Assembly (NCBI RefSeq): GCF_000473325.1
Contig: NZ_KI421513.1
Coordinates: forward strand, 487,217-551,216
DNA length: 64,000 nucleotides
Direction of reading: 5' to 3'
From: Leisingera caerulea DSM 24564
GTDB lineage: Bacteria; Pseudomonadota; Alphaproteobacteria; Rhodobacterales; Rhodobacteraceae
The position numbers and the translations under genes were made by a program. Of the stretch, positions 32,740 to 41,306 are shown in pieces. The notes beneath the pieces were generated by a model that saw only the letters and a program-made list of their open reading frames with translations, was not told the origin of the DNA and searched no databases. Each line of letters starts with the position of its first letter. Within the stretch, counting starts at the first letter, position 1.

Positions 32740-32868
32740 GTTTCTCCCTTCCGGTGGCGGCAGCTGCCGGGACCACGCACGCGGTCTGCCAAAGCGTAAA
32801 ATGCCTTGTGCCCGGTTGGAAATATATGATTTTCCGCACGGGTTTGCGAGGTTACACGCCGCGGCCGC

Positions 32869-33411
32869 TCACTTCCGGCGCAGATGTTCCTCCAATCTGG
32901 GCATGATTTCCACGAAATTGCAGGGCCGGTGGCGGTAATCGAGCTGTTTTGACAGGATTTCATCCCAGCCGTCCTTACAGGCGCCGGGGCTGCCGGGCAG
33001 CGCAAACAGATAGGTGCCGCCCGCGACCCCGCCAGTGGCGCGCGACTGCACCGCGCTGGTGCCGATCTTTTGCATTGAGACCAGAGTGAAGACGGTGCCG
33101 AAGGCCTCGATCTCCTTTTCATAGACGTCCCGGTGCGCCTCCACCGTCACGTCCCGGCCCGTCAGGCCGGTGCCGCCGGTCGAGACCACCACATCCACCT
33201 CCGGGTCCGCCACCCAGGCGCGCAGCTGCTCGGCAATCTCCGCCCGCTCATCCGGCAGGATTTTGCGGGCGGCCAGCACGTGGCCCGCCTCGCCCAGCCG
33301 GTCCACCAGCACCTGGCCCGAGCGGTCGTCCTCCAGCTTGCGGGTATCCGATACCGTCAGCACCGCGATGCGGACCGGGATGAAGTCCATGTTTTCGTCA
33401 ATCCGGGACAT
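32869..33411 (-). CDS. moaB: Molybdenum cofactor biosynthesis protein B (molybdopterin adenylyltransferase family)
   Basis: This 180-residue MogA/MoaB-fold protein is thought to adenylate molybdopterin before molybdate insertion by MoeA. The core motif is [35 protein letters not shown] and [14 protein letters not shown] complete the MPT-binding site. Start at 33411 ([10 protein letters not shown]), with an in-frame ATG 7 codons upstream as alternative. It is separate from the moeA-mobBA unit. The phosphoesterase gene upstream on the same strand is 132 bases away. Confidence 0.94.
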   Translation of the reverse strand: MSRIDENMDFIPVRIAVLTVSDTRKLEDDRSGQVLVDRLGEAGHVLAARKILPDERAEIAEQLRAWVADPEVDVVVSTGGTGLTGRDVTVEAHRDVYEKEIEAFGTVFTLVSMQKIGTSAVQSRATGGVAGGTYLFALPGSPGACKDGWDEILSKQLDYRHRPCNFVEIMPRLEEHLRRK

Positions 33412-33543
33412 TTCCAGTCGCGTCCTCTCCATAATGGCCGGTCGTACCGCCAGCCCTGCAACAATTCCGGCCCGGAGCCGCCCCTGGCATCCGGTTCAGC
33501 GCCGGGGCCGCCGGGACACACGCCGGCAAGGCCGCAACGGCGC

Positions 33544-34143
33544 TCATGGCTCCACCTCGAACCAGCTTACCCCGGGGCCCAGATTGGCCACCTGCGTCCT
33601 GCCTAGGCTGCCGCGGAAGCCCCAGCAATCATGCACATGGCCGCAGAGCAGGAGCTGCGGCTGGATCCGCTCTGCCGCCGCCCTAACTGCAGTGGAGCCG
33701 ACAGACATCCCGCCGGAGGTGACATCGCCCAGACCCTTTGGAGGTGAATGGCAGATCAGGATATCCGCACGGCCGCAGGCCGCCAGCATCGCCGCCGCCT
33801 GCACCTCGCTGAGGTCACAGGACCAGCTGCCGAAGGGCGTTTCCGGCACGCCGTATCCCAGCCCGAACAGGCGCAGGCCTTCGACCTCCACGCCTTCACC
33901 ATGCAGCACCGTGGTATCCGGGAAGCCTGCGGCACGCAGTTCTTCCGCGCTTTCGCCATTACCGGGCACCGCCACCATCGGCGCCTTCAGACCCGCCAGC
34001 ATTGCAACTGCCCGGTCCATCCCCTGCCGGCAATTGCAGAAATCGCCGGCGCCGATCACCAGATCCGCTTCGGCGCTGGCCGCCACGATATCCGCCGCGT
34101 GGGGGGCTGAAAGGTGCAGGTCGGAGAACGCCAGAATTTTCAT
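33544..34143 (-). CDS. Calcineurin-like metallophosphoesterase
   Basis: This is a 199-residue protein with all five metal-binding blocks in order: FSDLHLS (near residue 7), [22 protein letters not shown] and CGHVHD. The small size fits a single-domain phosphodiesterase such as YfcE-like or Rv0805-like members. Substrate unknown. It follows the uracil-DNA glycosylase gene by 9 bases on the same strand, and is probably co-transcribed. Confidence 0.9.
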   Translation of the reverse strand: MKILAFSDLHLSAPHAADIVAASAEADLVIGAGDFCNCRQGMDRAVAMLAGLKAPMVAVPGNGESAEELRAAGFPDTTVLHGEGVEVEGLRLFGLGYGVPETPFGSWSCDLSEVQAAAMLAACGRADILICHSPPKGLGDVTSGGMSVGSTAVRAAAERIQPQLLLCGHVHDCWGFRGSLGRTQVANLGPGVSWFEVEP

Positions 34144-34152
34144 GAAACGACC

Positions 34153-34917
34153 TCAGGATAAACTGGCCAGCCGCGCCTTCAGCTCCAGCAGGTCAGCCCA
34201 GGCCAGCCGCTTCTGCGACGGCTGGCGCAGCAGATAGGCGGGGTGGAACATCGGGATCACCGGCTTGGTCCAGGCCTGGTCCCACTTGCCGCGCAGCCGG
34301 GTGATGCCGCGCTTGCCCAGCACCGCCTGGCAGCTGATATTGCCCATAAGCACCAGAATATCCGGCTCCGCCAACGCCACATGCCGCTCCAGAAAAGGCG
34401 TCAGCATGGCGATCTCGGCGGGCAGCGGATCGCGGTTCTGCGGCGGCCGCCAGGGCAGCACATTGGTAATATAAACACTCTCGGCGCGACTGAGCCCGAT
34501 CGCCTCCAGCATCTTGTCCAGAAGCTGCCCGGCGCGGCCCACAAACGGCTTGCCCTGCAGATCCTCCTCCCGGCCCGGCGCCTCGCCGATGATCATCACC
34601 CGCGCGCCCGGCTGCCCGTCCGAGAACACCAGATTGCGCGCGCCCCGCTTCAGGTCGCAATGGTCGAAGGCTTCCAGCGCATCGCGCAAACCCGGCAGCG
34701 ATGCAGCTGCTTTGGCGGCCTTCTGCGCCACCTCGACCGGATCCACCTCTTTGGGCTTGGGCGGCGGCGCCGGCGCGGCGCCCGGCTTGGGCTTGGGCGG
34801 GGCCTGCTCCAGCGCGTAGCGGTCGACCGGCGCGTCGCACAGCGCTTCGGTGGCGCCAAGCTCCGCCTGCCACTCCAACAGCGCCCGGGCGCTCCAGTAA
34901 TCCAATGCCGATTCCAT
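34153..34917 (-). CDS. Uracil-DNA glycosylase, family-4-like, lacking most Fe-S cysteines
   Basis: This is a 254-residue base-excision repair enzyme. Motif A is [12 protein letters not shown] and motif B is HPAYLLR, both of the family-4 type; [13 protein letters not shown] also matches. In family 4, four Cys hold a 4Fe-4S cluster. Here, positions aligned with them read Phe, Cys (in FDHC), Trp (in LPWRPP) and Leu, so only one remains. The N-terminal 60 residues include a Pro/Lys/Ala-rich linker. The gene is divergent from pyrB and followed by a phosphoesterase gene. Confidence 0.9.
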   Translation of the reverse strand: MESALDYWSARALLEWQAELGATEALCDAPVDRYALEQAPPKPKPGAAPAPPPKPKEVDPVEVAQKAAKAAASLPGLRDALEAFDHCDLKRGARNLVFSDGQPGARVMIIGEAPGREEDLQGKPFVGRAGQLLDKMLEAIGLSRAESVYITNVLPWRPPQNRDPLPAEIAMLTPFLERHVALAEPDILVLMGNISCQAVLGKRGITRLRGKWDQAWTKPVIPMFHPAYLLRQPSQKRLAWADLLELKARLASLS

Positions 34918-34998
34918 GCGCCCAAGCTACTCCGCCCAGCCGGCAAGCGGAACACCTGCGCCCAAAGTATTATTCGGGCCAACCTCTTCTTCTTTGCC

Positions 34999-35036
34999 GA
35001 AAATACTCAGGGGAGCGCGAGGGGCCGGCCCCTCGC
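34999..35036 (-). repeat. Dispersed intergenic repeat, GTATTTT family (copy 2)
   Basis: On the minus strand this reads a 20-bp perfect palindrome GCGAGGGGCCGGCCCCTCGC (35017-35036) followed by CCCCTGAGTATTTTC and then GGCAAAG. It is arranged as in copy 1 at 7557-7615 but lies between the divergent starts of the uracil-DNA glycosylase and pyrB, just upstream of the pyrB promoter. Confidence 0.55.
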
Positions 35037-35046
35037 CTGCTCTGCC

Positions 35047-35075
35047 TTGCCGCAACCGCGCACGCCGCCTATAAG
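35047..35075 (+). promoter_or_regulatory. Predicted sigma-70 promoter of the pyrB operon
   Basis: TTGCCG (35047-35052) and TATAAG (35070-35075) are separated by exactly 17 bases and lie 30 bases before the pyrB start. This is the best-looking housekeeping promoter in the window. No PyrR-type leader or attenuator is visible in the short remaining leader. Confidence 0.65.
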
Positions 35076-35104
35076 AACCGGCAAATCAAGCGGAGCCGCC
35101 CCTT

Positions 35105-36055
35105 ATGTCCTTCGAACACCGCCACCTGCTTGGCATCGAACCGCTGAAGCCGCATGAGATCACCGCGATCCTCGATCTGGCCGACGACTATGTGGCGCTG
35201 AACCGCCGCCCCGAGAAGCACTCCGACGTGCTGGCCGGCCTCACTCAGATCAACATGTTCTTCGAAAATTCGACCCGCACGCAGGCCTCGTTCGAGCTGG
35301 CGGGCAAGCGGCTGGGCGCCGATGTGATGAACATGGCGATGCAGGCTTCGTCGATCAAAAAGGGCGAGACCCTGATCGACACCGCGATGACGCTGAATGC
35401 AATGCATCCGGACCTGCTGGTGGTGCGCCACCCGCATTCCGGCGCGGTGGATTTGCTAGCCCAGAAGGTAAACTGCGCGGTGCTGAACGCGGGCGACGGC
35501 AAGCATGAACACCCGACCCAGGCCTTGCTGGACGCGCTGACCATCCGCCGCTCCAAGGGCCGCCTGCACCGGCTGAACATCGCCATCTGCGGTGACATCG
35601 CCCATTCACGCGTCGCCCGCTCAAACTTGATCCTGCTGGGCAAGATGGAAAACCGCATCCGCCTGATCGGCCCGCCGACGCTGGTGCCCGGCCAGTTCGC
35701 CGAGTTTGGCGCCGAGATTTATGACGACATGCGCGAGGGACTGAAGGACGTCGATGTCGTCATGATGCTGCGCCTTCAGAAGGAGCGTATGGACGGCGGC
35801 TTCATCCCGTCGGAGCGCGAGTATTACCATCGCTACGGGCTGGACGCTGAGAAACTGGCGCTGGCCAAGCCCGACGCCATCGTCATGCACCCCGGCCCGA
35901 TGAACCGCGGAGTGGAAATCGACGGCACGCTGGCCGACGACATCAACCGCTCGGTCATTCAGGAGCAGGTCGAGATGGGCGTCGCGGTGCGGATGGCGGC
36001 GATGGACCTGCTGGCGCGAAACCTGCGCGCTGAGCGTCAGGCCAAGGCCGGATGA
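35105..36055 (+). CDS. pyrB: Aspartate carbamoyltransferase catalytic subunit
   Basis: This 316-residue enzyme condenses carbamoyl phosphate and aspartate in pyrimidine synthesis. The carbamoyl-phosphate loop is STRT (residues 56-59) in [48 protein letters not shown] and MLRLQKERM follow. The ribosome site is AGCGGAG. It starts a run of six genes with 1- or 4-base overlaps that includes an inactive-looking dihydroorotase homologue, which in other proteobacteria is needed for the ATCase complex. Confidence 0.97.
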   Translation: MSFEHRHLLGIEPLKPHEITAILDLADDYVALNRRPEKHSDVLAGLTQINMFFENSTRTQASFELAGKRLGADVMNMAMQASSIKKGETLIDTAMTLNAMHPDLLVVRHPHSGAVDLLAQKVNCAVLNAGDGKHEHPTQALLDALTIRRSKGRLHRLNIAICGDIAHSRVARSNLILLGKMENRIRLIGPPTLVPGQFAEFGAEIYDDMREGLKDVDVVMMLRLQKERMDGGFIPSEREYYHRYGLDAEKLALAKPDAIVMHPGPMNRGVEIDGTLADDINRSVIQEQVEMGVAVRMAAMDLLARNLRAERQAKAG

Positions 36056-36594
36056 GCGGCATGGACGGTGTGATCCATATCCCGGCAGGCGAGCGTGGTG
36101 TGATCCGGCTGTTTGCGCTCGGCATGCGGCCCGAGCAGGCGGCCTTCCTGAAGGAGCCCGGCGCGCTGGCTCAGGTGCTGGGGATCGAGACGCTCGACAT
36201 GGAGCAGGTGGAAATCTTCCCGGTCTCCGATCTGGAGGACATCGGCCTGACCGGCTACCTGACCGAAGGCTGCGGCGTGCCGCGCGCGCAGGTTGAGGAA
36301 GACCGGGAGCTGTTGCAGGCGCAGGAGGGCCATGTGCTGCTGATCCGCTCCCGCGCCTTTGACGGCAAGGAGACGCGGCTGACTCCGGCGGATCAGATCC
36401 GACTGATCGGCACCTATGGCGAACGTCAGACCAACTGGAGCGCGCCGCCCGAAACGGCCGAGAGCGCCAAGCCCTATTCCGCACCGAAACTACCGCCGCG
36501 CGCGGCGCGGTCCCAGTCCCGCCGCATCGGGGCTGTTCTGTTCACCGTGGTCATGCTGCTGATTGCGCTGCTGGTCTGGGTGCTTGTGACCTGA
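36052..36594 (+). CDS. Tail-anchored protein of unknown function in the pyr operon
   Basis: This 180-residue protein begins inside the pyrB stop codon (ATGA). It has no function I recognise. The soluble part (1-150) is acidic with [20 protein letters not shown] and [15 protein letters not shown]; a C-terminal hydrophobic helix ([20 protein letters not shown], about 159-178) suggests membrane attachment with the N-terminus in the cytoplasm. Its stop overlaps the next start by one base. Conserved placement between pyrB and the pseudo-pyrC implies co-expression, not necessarily a pyrimidine role. Confidence 0.8.
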   Translation: MSGMDGVIHIPAGERGVIRLFALGMRPEQAAFLKEPGALAQVLGIETLDMEQVEIFPVSDLEDIGLTGYLTEGCGVPRAQVEEDRELLQAQEGHVLLIRSRAFDGKETRLTPADQIRLIGTYGERQTNWSAPPETAESAKPYSAPKLPPRAARSQSRRIGAVLFTVVMLLIALLVWVLVT

Positions 36595-36977
36595 TGGCAG
36601 CACGCGAATTCAAACCCGACCGCGGCGCCTATATCCGCGCCCACGCCTGGATGGCGGCCATCGGCATGGGCGGCGCCATGGCGGTGCTGTGGATCATGGG
36701 CAGCCCGCACATCTGGACCGGCGCCATCGGCGGTCTTGCGGCCGTCGCCCTGCGCGGCTGGTACATGGCCAGCGAGGAACTGGCGGTGGTCTGGACCTTG
36801 ACCCGGGAAGCTCTCTCCGGCCCCGCAGGGCGTTCGGTTCCGGTCACGCAAATCGAGGCTGTCAAAACCATGGGCAGCTATGTGCAGGTGGTCACTAAGG
36901 ACGGCGACAAGCACTTGATCAAATACCAGGCCGACCCGGCCGTGACCCTCAACGCAATTGAAAGAGCCAAGGCATGA
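36594..36977 (+). CDS. Two-helix membrane protein of unknown function in the pyr operon
   Basis: This is a 127-residue protein with two hydrophobic segments (about residues 18-36, AWMAAIGMGGAMAVLWIMG, and 41-58) followed by a soluble beta-rich tail containing TQIEAVKTMGSYVQVVTKDG and LIKYQADP, reminiscent of small PH-like domains in bacterial membrane proteins. The start overlaps the preceding stop by one base (TGATG), and the end overlaps the next gene by 4. Confidence 0.75.
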   Translation: MAAREFKPDRGAYIRAHAWMAAIGMGGAMAVLWIMGSPHIWTGAIGGLAAVALRGWYMASEELAVVWTLTREALSGPAGRSVPVTQIEAVKTMGSYVQVVTKDGDKHLIKYQADPAVTLNAIERAKA

Positions 36978-38284
36978 GCACTCTCTTCACCAACGCCCGC
37001 CTGATCGACCCGGAGCATGGCAGCGACGCACCGGGCATGGTTCTGGTGCAGAACGGGCGGATCGCGGCGGTCGAAAAGAATGGCGCCGATGCCGCGTCGC
37101 TGCTGAGCGCCCGTAACATCAGCCAGGACGGCGTGGCCCAGGTGGACTGCGGCGGCAAATGCCTGGCGCCGGGGATCGTCGACATCGGCGTCAAAGTCTG
37201 CGAGCCGGGCGAGCGGCACAAGGAAAGCTATAAATCCGCGGGGCTGGCGGCTGCCGCTGGCGGCGTCACCACGATCGTGACCCGCCCGGACACCACGCCC
37301 GCGATTGACAGCCCGGAAACGCTGGAATTTGTCACCCGCCGCGCCCAGGCCGACACGCCGGTGAACGTGCTGCCGATGGCGGCGCTGACCAAGGGGCGCG
37401 AAGGCCGCGAAATGACCGAGATCGGCTTCCTGATGGATGCCGGCGCCGTGGCCTTTTGTGATTGCGACCACGTGGTGCAGAACACCAAGGTGTTTCAGCG
37501 CGCGCTGACCTATGCGCGGTCCTGCGGCGCCCTGGTCATCGCCCACCCGCAAGAGCCGGGGCTCAGCAAAGGCGCGGCCGCCACCAGCGGCAAGTTCGCC
37601 GCGCTCTATGGCCTGCCCTCGGTCTCGCCGATGGCAGAGCGGATGGGGCTGGACCGAGACATTGCGCTGCTGGAAATGACCGGCGCGAAATACCACGCCG
37701 ACCAGATCACCACAGCCCGGGCCCTGCCCGCGCTGGAGCGCGCCAAGAACAACGGGCTCGACATCACCGCGGGTACCTCGGTGCATCATCTGACGCTGAA
37801 CGAGCTGGACGTGGCAGGCTACCGCAGCTTCTTCAAGGTGAAGCCGCCGCTGCGCTCCGAGGACGACCGGCTGGCGGTGGTGGAGGCCGTGCGGACCGGG
37901 CTGATCGACATCATCAGCTCCATGCACACGCCGCAGGATGAGGAAAGCAAACGCTTGCCCTTTGAGGAGGCCGCGGCCGGCGCAGTGGCGCTGGAGACGC
38001 TGCTGCCTGCGGCGCTGCGGCTGTACCATGCGGAACTGCTGGACCTGCCAACCCTGTTCCGCGCCATGTCGCTGAACCCGGCGAAACGGCTGGGGCTGGA
38101 GAGCGGCCGCCTCGCCGAGGGCGCGCCTGCGGATCTGGTGCTGTTCGACCCGGATGTGCCCTTTGTGCTGGACCGTTTCAAACTGCGCTCGAAGTCGCAG
38201 AACACGCCTTACGACGGCCAGCGGATGCAGGGCCGGGTCGAGGCCACTTACGTGGCCGGTGAGCCCGTTTACCGGAGGGATTGA
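36974..38284 (+). CDS. Dihydroorotase-like protein without metal ligands (PyrC'/PyrX type)
   Basis: This is a 436-residue amidohydrolase-fold protein aligned with type-I dihydroorotase over its length. The strand that normally reads DxHxHLREPG is here VDIGVKVCEPGER, so both first metal-binding His are lost. The usual catalytic DHAPH region reads SSMHTPQDEESK, also lacking the Asp. SFFKVKPPLRSEDDR and MSLNPAKRLGL are retained. Homologues of this kind (PyrC' in Pseudomonas) are catalytically inactive and support assembly of the ATCase holoenzyme; that role is inferred here from sequence and linkage to pyrB. A true pyrC should exist elsewhere. Confidence 0.9.
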   Translation: MSTLFTNARLIDPEHGSDAPGMVLVQNGRIAAVEKNGADAASLLSARNISQDGVAQVDCGGKCLAPGIVDIGVKVCEPGERHKESYKSAGLAAAAGGVTTIVTRPDTTPAIDSPETLEFVTRRAQADTPVNVLPMAALTKGREGREMTEIGFLMDAGAVAFCDCDHVVQNTKVFQRALTYARSCGALVIAHPQEPGLSKGAAATSGKFAALYGLPSVSPMAERMGLDRDIALLEMTGAKYHADQITTARALPALERAKNNGLDITAGTSVHHLTLNELDVAGYRSFFKVKPPLRSEDDRLAVVEAVRTGLIDIISSMHTPQDEESKRLPFEEAAAGAVALETLLPAALRLYHAELLDLPTLFRAMSLNPAKRLGLESGRLAEGAPADLVLFDPDVPFVLDRFKLRSKSQNTPYDGQRMQGRVEATYVAGEPVYRRD

Positions 38285-38889
38285 TGCCAGTACTTGAAAG
38301 CTCTGCCGCCGTTCTGATCCTGTGGGCGGTAATTGGCTACGGCCTCGGTTCCGTGCCGTTCGGGCTGGTTGTGACCAGGGCCTTCGGCCTTGGCAACCTG
38401 CGCCAGATCGGGTCGGGCAATATCGGCACCACCAACGTGCTGCGCACCGGCAGCAAGGCCGCCGCGGCACTGACGCTGCTCCTGGATGGCGGCAAGGGCG
38501 CGGCGGCTGTGCTGCTGGCCCGTTTTCTGGCCGCCGAGGATGCGGCGCAGATGGCGGGTCTGATGGCCTTCCTCGGGCACTGCTTCCCGGTCTGGCTGGG
38601 GTTTAAGGGCGGCAAGGGCGTGGCCACATTCCTGGGCCTGCTGCTGGCACTGGCCTGGCCTGTCGGCATCGCCTGCTGCCTGACCTGGCTGGCGGCGGCG
38701 GCGGCCAGCCGCATTTCCTCGATGGCTGCGCTGGTCTCAGCCCTGGCGGCGCCGGTCTGGGCGTTCGGCCTGGGATATCAGCCGGTTATTGCCCTGTCAG
38801 TACTGCTGGCGGCAATTGTCCTTGTCCGCCATTCGGCGAATATCGCCCGGCTGCGGGCGGGCACTGAACCCCGGATCGGGCAAAAGTGA
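38284..38889 (+). CDS. plsY: Glycerol-3-phosphate acyltransferase PlsY
   Basis: This is a 201-residue inner-membrane enzyme using acyl phosphate to acylate glycerol-3-phosphate, the first step of phospholipid synthesis. Motifs: GSVPFGLVV, GSGNIGTTNVLRTG, LDGGKGAAAV and GHCFPVWLGFKGGKGVAT. About five to six hydrophobic helices. It starts with the TGATG overlap of the pseudo-pyrC stop; a TTG codon directly upstream is in frame but unnecessary. Confidence 0.96.
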   Translation: MPVLESSAAVLILWAVIGYGLGSVPFGLVVTRAFGLGNLRQIGSGNIGTTNVLRTGSKAAAALTLLLDGGKGAAAVLLARFLAAEDAAQMAGLMAFLGHCFPVWLGFKGGKGVATFLGLLLALAWPVGIACCLTWLAAAAASRISSMAALVSALAAPVWAFGLGYQPVIALSVLLAAIVLVRHSANIARLRAGTEPRIGQK

Positions 38890-39158
38890 CCGGCACGGAG
38901 CTGCAAGCCTTTCTTGCAGCTTTTGACGCGCTGCCGGCTGGCGCCTTCACCGGTCTTGCCAATGGCCGTAAATACGCAGTCATCCGCCAGGATCTGGCCG
39001 CGGGCAAGGCGCAGAAGCTGGTGGCGCACGAACTGGGCGGCAGCGATTACATCAGCCTCAACCTCTACCGGCTGGCCTCAGGCGCGCGGCTGAAGCCCTG
39101 CGAGATGCCTGCAGAGGCGGTAATCCGCTTCGTTCTTGATCTGAAAGTTATGGAATAA
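38886..39158 (+). CDS. Small conserved protein of unknown function
   Basis: This is a 90-residue soluble protein starting with GTG inside the plsY stop (GTGA). The sequence has TGLANGRKYAVIRQDLAAGK and HELGGSDYISLNLYRLASG, with an alpha/beta pattern and no catalytic motif I recognise. It is the last gene of the pyr run; its final 11 bases overlap the convergent secreted-protein gene. Confidence 0.75.
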   Translation: MTGTELQAFLAAFDALPAGAFTGLANGRKYAVIRQDLAAGKAQKLVAHELGGSDYISLNLYRLASGARLKPCEMPAEAVIRFVLDLKVME

Positions 39159-39501
39159 GACGCTCCAGCGCCCGGCCGTTGGACCAGGTGCCATGTAGCT
39201 CGCCGCTGGGCATCCGCACATAGACCACCGGATAGGTGTCGCCCCAGTTCACCCAAACCACATCGCCATTGCGGGTGCCGCTGCCGGTATAGGCTTGGGA
39301 GCCGACCTGCCATTGCATCTCGACCACACCGCCGTTGTCGCGGATCTGCACGGTGCCGGAATAGCTGCTGCCGTCCGGGTTGCGGCCCTCGGCGCTGTAG
39401 CTGCCGGTGATGCCTTGCGCGCTGACCGGCACTGCCGCTGCTATCAGGATCGCGGCCAGCCCGCCGATCAGCGGGCGGCGGGCGGGGAATGGGTATGTCA
39501 T
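39148..39501 (-). CDS. Small secreted beta-rich protein
   Basis: This is a 117-residue protein with a signal peptide (LIGGLAAILIAAAVPVSAQG; cleavage after VSA). The mature domain of about 90 residues is beta-rich with regularly spaced Gly/Tyr/Trp: GTVQIRDNGGVVEMQWQVGS, YTGSGTRNGDVVWVNWG and LHGTWSNGRALERL. This resembles small lipocalin-like or fibrillar secreted proteins found in Rhodobacteraceae. Function unknown. GGAGG lies 5 bases before the ATG. Confidence 0.75.
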   Translation of the reverse strand: MTYPFPARRPLIGGLAAILIAAAVPVSAQGITGSYSAEGRNPDGSSYSGTVQIRDNGGVVEMQWQVGSQAYTGSGTRNGDVVWVNWGDTYPVVYVRMPSGELHGTWSNGRALERLIP

Positions 39502-39741
39502 GGTTGCCTCCGGGTTGCCTGCCCCTACCCTGCCCGCCGTATCGCGGCCTGTCACCCGTTCTGCGCAGGAATGCACATCCCGCTGCCGCCCGGTGCACAG
39601 TCAAATTGAGTTGTTTTGAACGTGATCGCCCGGCTCTCCACATCGGTGCCGTGACCCGCAGCATTTAGCGGAGCACATGGTGAAACACCGGCCGGGCAAG
39701 CATTTGGAGACGCCGCGGCCAGGATTTGAAAGGACGGGACC

Positions 39742-40218
39742 ATGAACAAAGTAAAAGCACTGATCAGCGGTGTGGCACTGTCGGTTGCGATGGCCACCTC
39801 AGCCCTGGCGGCGGGGGTCGAGATCAACGCATCCTCCACCGGTCTGGCGCTGCAGGGCTATGACCCGGTGGCCTATTTCACGGTCGGGGAGCCGACTCCG
39901 GGCAACTGGAAAATCACCGCCATGCACAACGATGCGCTGTACCGCTTTGCCTCCGAAGAGAACAAAGCCGAATTTGAAAAGAACCCCGAAGCCTACCTGC
40001 CGGAATACGGCGGCTACTGCGCCTTTGGTGCGGCCATGGGCTTCAAGTTCGATGGCGACCCGACCCTGTGGAAGATCGTCGACGACAAACTGTATTTGAA
40101 CTTGGCAAAAGATATTCAGACCCGCTGGGAAGGCGACATTCCCGGGTTTATCGACAAAGCCGACGCCAATTGGGACGGCATCGCCGACAAGGATCCGGCG
40201 GAACTGCAGGCTCAGTAG
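39742..40218 (+). CDS. Secreted YHS-domain protein
   Basis: This is a 158-residue protein with a signal peptide (MNKVKALISGVALSVAMATS, cleavage after ALA at about 23). The mature part has the YHS pattern: LQGYDPVAYFTVGEP, YRFASEENKAEFEKNPEAY and PEYGGYCAFG. YHS domains are short metal-associated modules; a periplasmic metal-related role is inferred only from the family. AAAGGA lies 8 bases before the ATG and a strong terminator follows, so it is probably monocistronic. Confidence 0.88.
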   Translation: MNKVKALISGVALSVAMATSALAAGVEINASSTGLALQGYDPVAYFTVGEPTPGNWKITAMHNDALYRFASEENKAEFEKNPEAYLPEYGGYCAFGAAMGFKFDGDPTLWKIVDDKLYLNLAKDIQTRWEGDIPGFIDKADANWDGIADKDPAELQAQ

Positions 40219-40247
40219 GGCTCAAGCCACCACTCACAGGCGAGCAG

Positions 40248-40282
40248 CCGGCGGCAGGACACCCTGCCGCCGGTTTTTCTTT
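40248..40282 (+). terminator. Rho-independent terminator after YHS gene
   Basis: A perfect 11-bp stem CCGGCGGCAGG/CCTGCCGCCGG (40248-40258 with 40263-40273) has the loop ACAC and is followed by TTTTTCTTT. It lies 30 bases after the YHS stop. Confidence 0.93.
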
Positions 40283-40382
40283 GGCCGTCTGCGGATGATA
40301 CCACGGGCCTGCCCTGCCCGGGTCCCAATTCCGCCGCAGTTGCCGCGCAACTCCAGGGAGATTATTTCACAGCAGGTTTCCA

Positions 40383-41255
40383 ATGATTTCCCGCATTTCA
40401 TCCGCCTATGAAAACTTTGCTTTCAAGTTTCTCGACTTTGATGGCCGCGCCACCCGTTTCGAGTACTGGTGCGTAATCCCCCTGATCTGGCTGTTCATTT
40501 TCCTGATGCTGCCTGGCGATGCCGCCGAGATCTGGGGGCACCTTCTGCAGCGTGACGTGCCGCCCCTGAACCCCTTCCACTATGGTTCGCTCGCGTTGTT
40601 CCTGTTCACCTTTGTCCCGCGCCTGTCGCTGACCGTGCGCAGGCTGCATGATGCCGGGCGCAGCGGAAAATGGGCCAAGCTGCCGTTCACTGCGGTCTCG
40701 CTGGGGCTGGTGTTGAGCGTTGGCCTGCTGACAGCAATTCCGATGAGTGATCCAAGCGGCCTTGGCCCCGGTCTGATGGTTGCCGGGGCGGTGACGGCCT
40801 CCCTGTCCGGCAGCTTCTGGGAGGCGCTGTTCAATCTTGCAGCTATCGCCAATTCACTGGACTGGGACGCCATTCTGACCACACTGCTGGGCGTTGCCGC
40901 GCAGGCCGATCCAGGCGGCGTGCTCGATCAGACCGGCGCACTGACAGCGCACGATCCCCTCCTCGGGTTTCAATTTCTGTTCCAGTTTACGTTAATCGCG
41001 CTGGGGCCGTTCATCGCGCTGTTGCTGCATCTCTATTTCATGCTGCTGCCCTCGCAGCGCGGCGAGAACGCCCACGGCACCAGCCCGCTGCCATCCCGCA
41101 CGCGCAGGTCACGCGGCCGCCCAGAGAATGCGTACGCGGGCTATGCCTATCTGACCAAGCGCACGGAGGAAGAGGAAAGGCAGCTGCACGCCGCCCGCAA
41201 GGCGCAGGTCCGGGAGCTGTATCAGCGCCGGGTGCTGGGCAAGCCGGACAGCTGA
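40383..41255 (+). CDS. DUF805-family membrane protein
   Basis: This is a 290-residue inner-membrane protein. The DUF805 signature is FDGRATRFEYWCVIPLIWLF near the N-terminus and LSLTVRRLHDAGRSGKWAK after the second helix. It has about five hydrophobic segments, with a long loop (about residues 130-190) and a basic, helical C-terminal tail (EEEERQLHAARKAQVRELYQ). The function of DUF805 proteins is unknown. It has no coupled neighbours. Confidence 0.85.
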   Translation: MISRISSAYENFAFKFLDFDGRATRFEYWCVIPLIWLFIFLMLPGDAAEIWGHLLQRDVPPLNPFHYGSLALFLFTFVPRLSLTVRRLHDAGRSGKWAKLPFTAVSLGLVLSVGLLTAIPMSDPSGLGPGLMVAGAVTASLSGSFWEALFNLAAIANSLDWDAILTTLLGVAAQADPGGVLDQTGALTAHDPLLGFQFLFQFTLIALGPFIALLLHLYFMLLPSQRGENAHGTSPLPSRTRRSRGRPENAYAGYAYLTKRTEEEERQLHAARKAQVRELYQRRVLGKPDS

Positions 41256-41276
41256 GCGCAGCTCTGAAAAGCGAAA

Positions 41277-41297
41277 GGCCGCGTCGTGAACGCGGCC
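41277..41297. terminator. Bidirectional terminator between DUF805 gene and gshA
   Basis: GGCCGCGT/ACGCGGCC (41277-41284 with 41290-41297) forms an 8-bp stem with a 5-base loop. On the minus strand it is followed by TTTCGCTTTTC, serving gshA; on the plus strand CTT follows. It sits in the 51-base gap between convergent genes. Confidence 0.8.
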
Positions 41298-41306
41298 CTT
41301 GCAGTC

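Noticed and set aside
33398..33628. Possible small gene overlapping the phosphoesterase stop by ATGA on the minus strand
   Set aside because: It has a GGTGGAG-like site, but this is part of the phosphoesterase coding end. The product is Ala/Pro/Gly-rich without structure or motif, and it runs over the moaB start.
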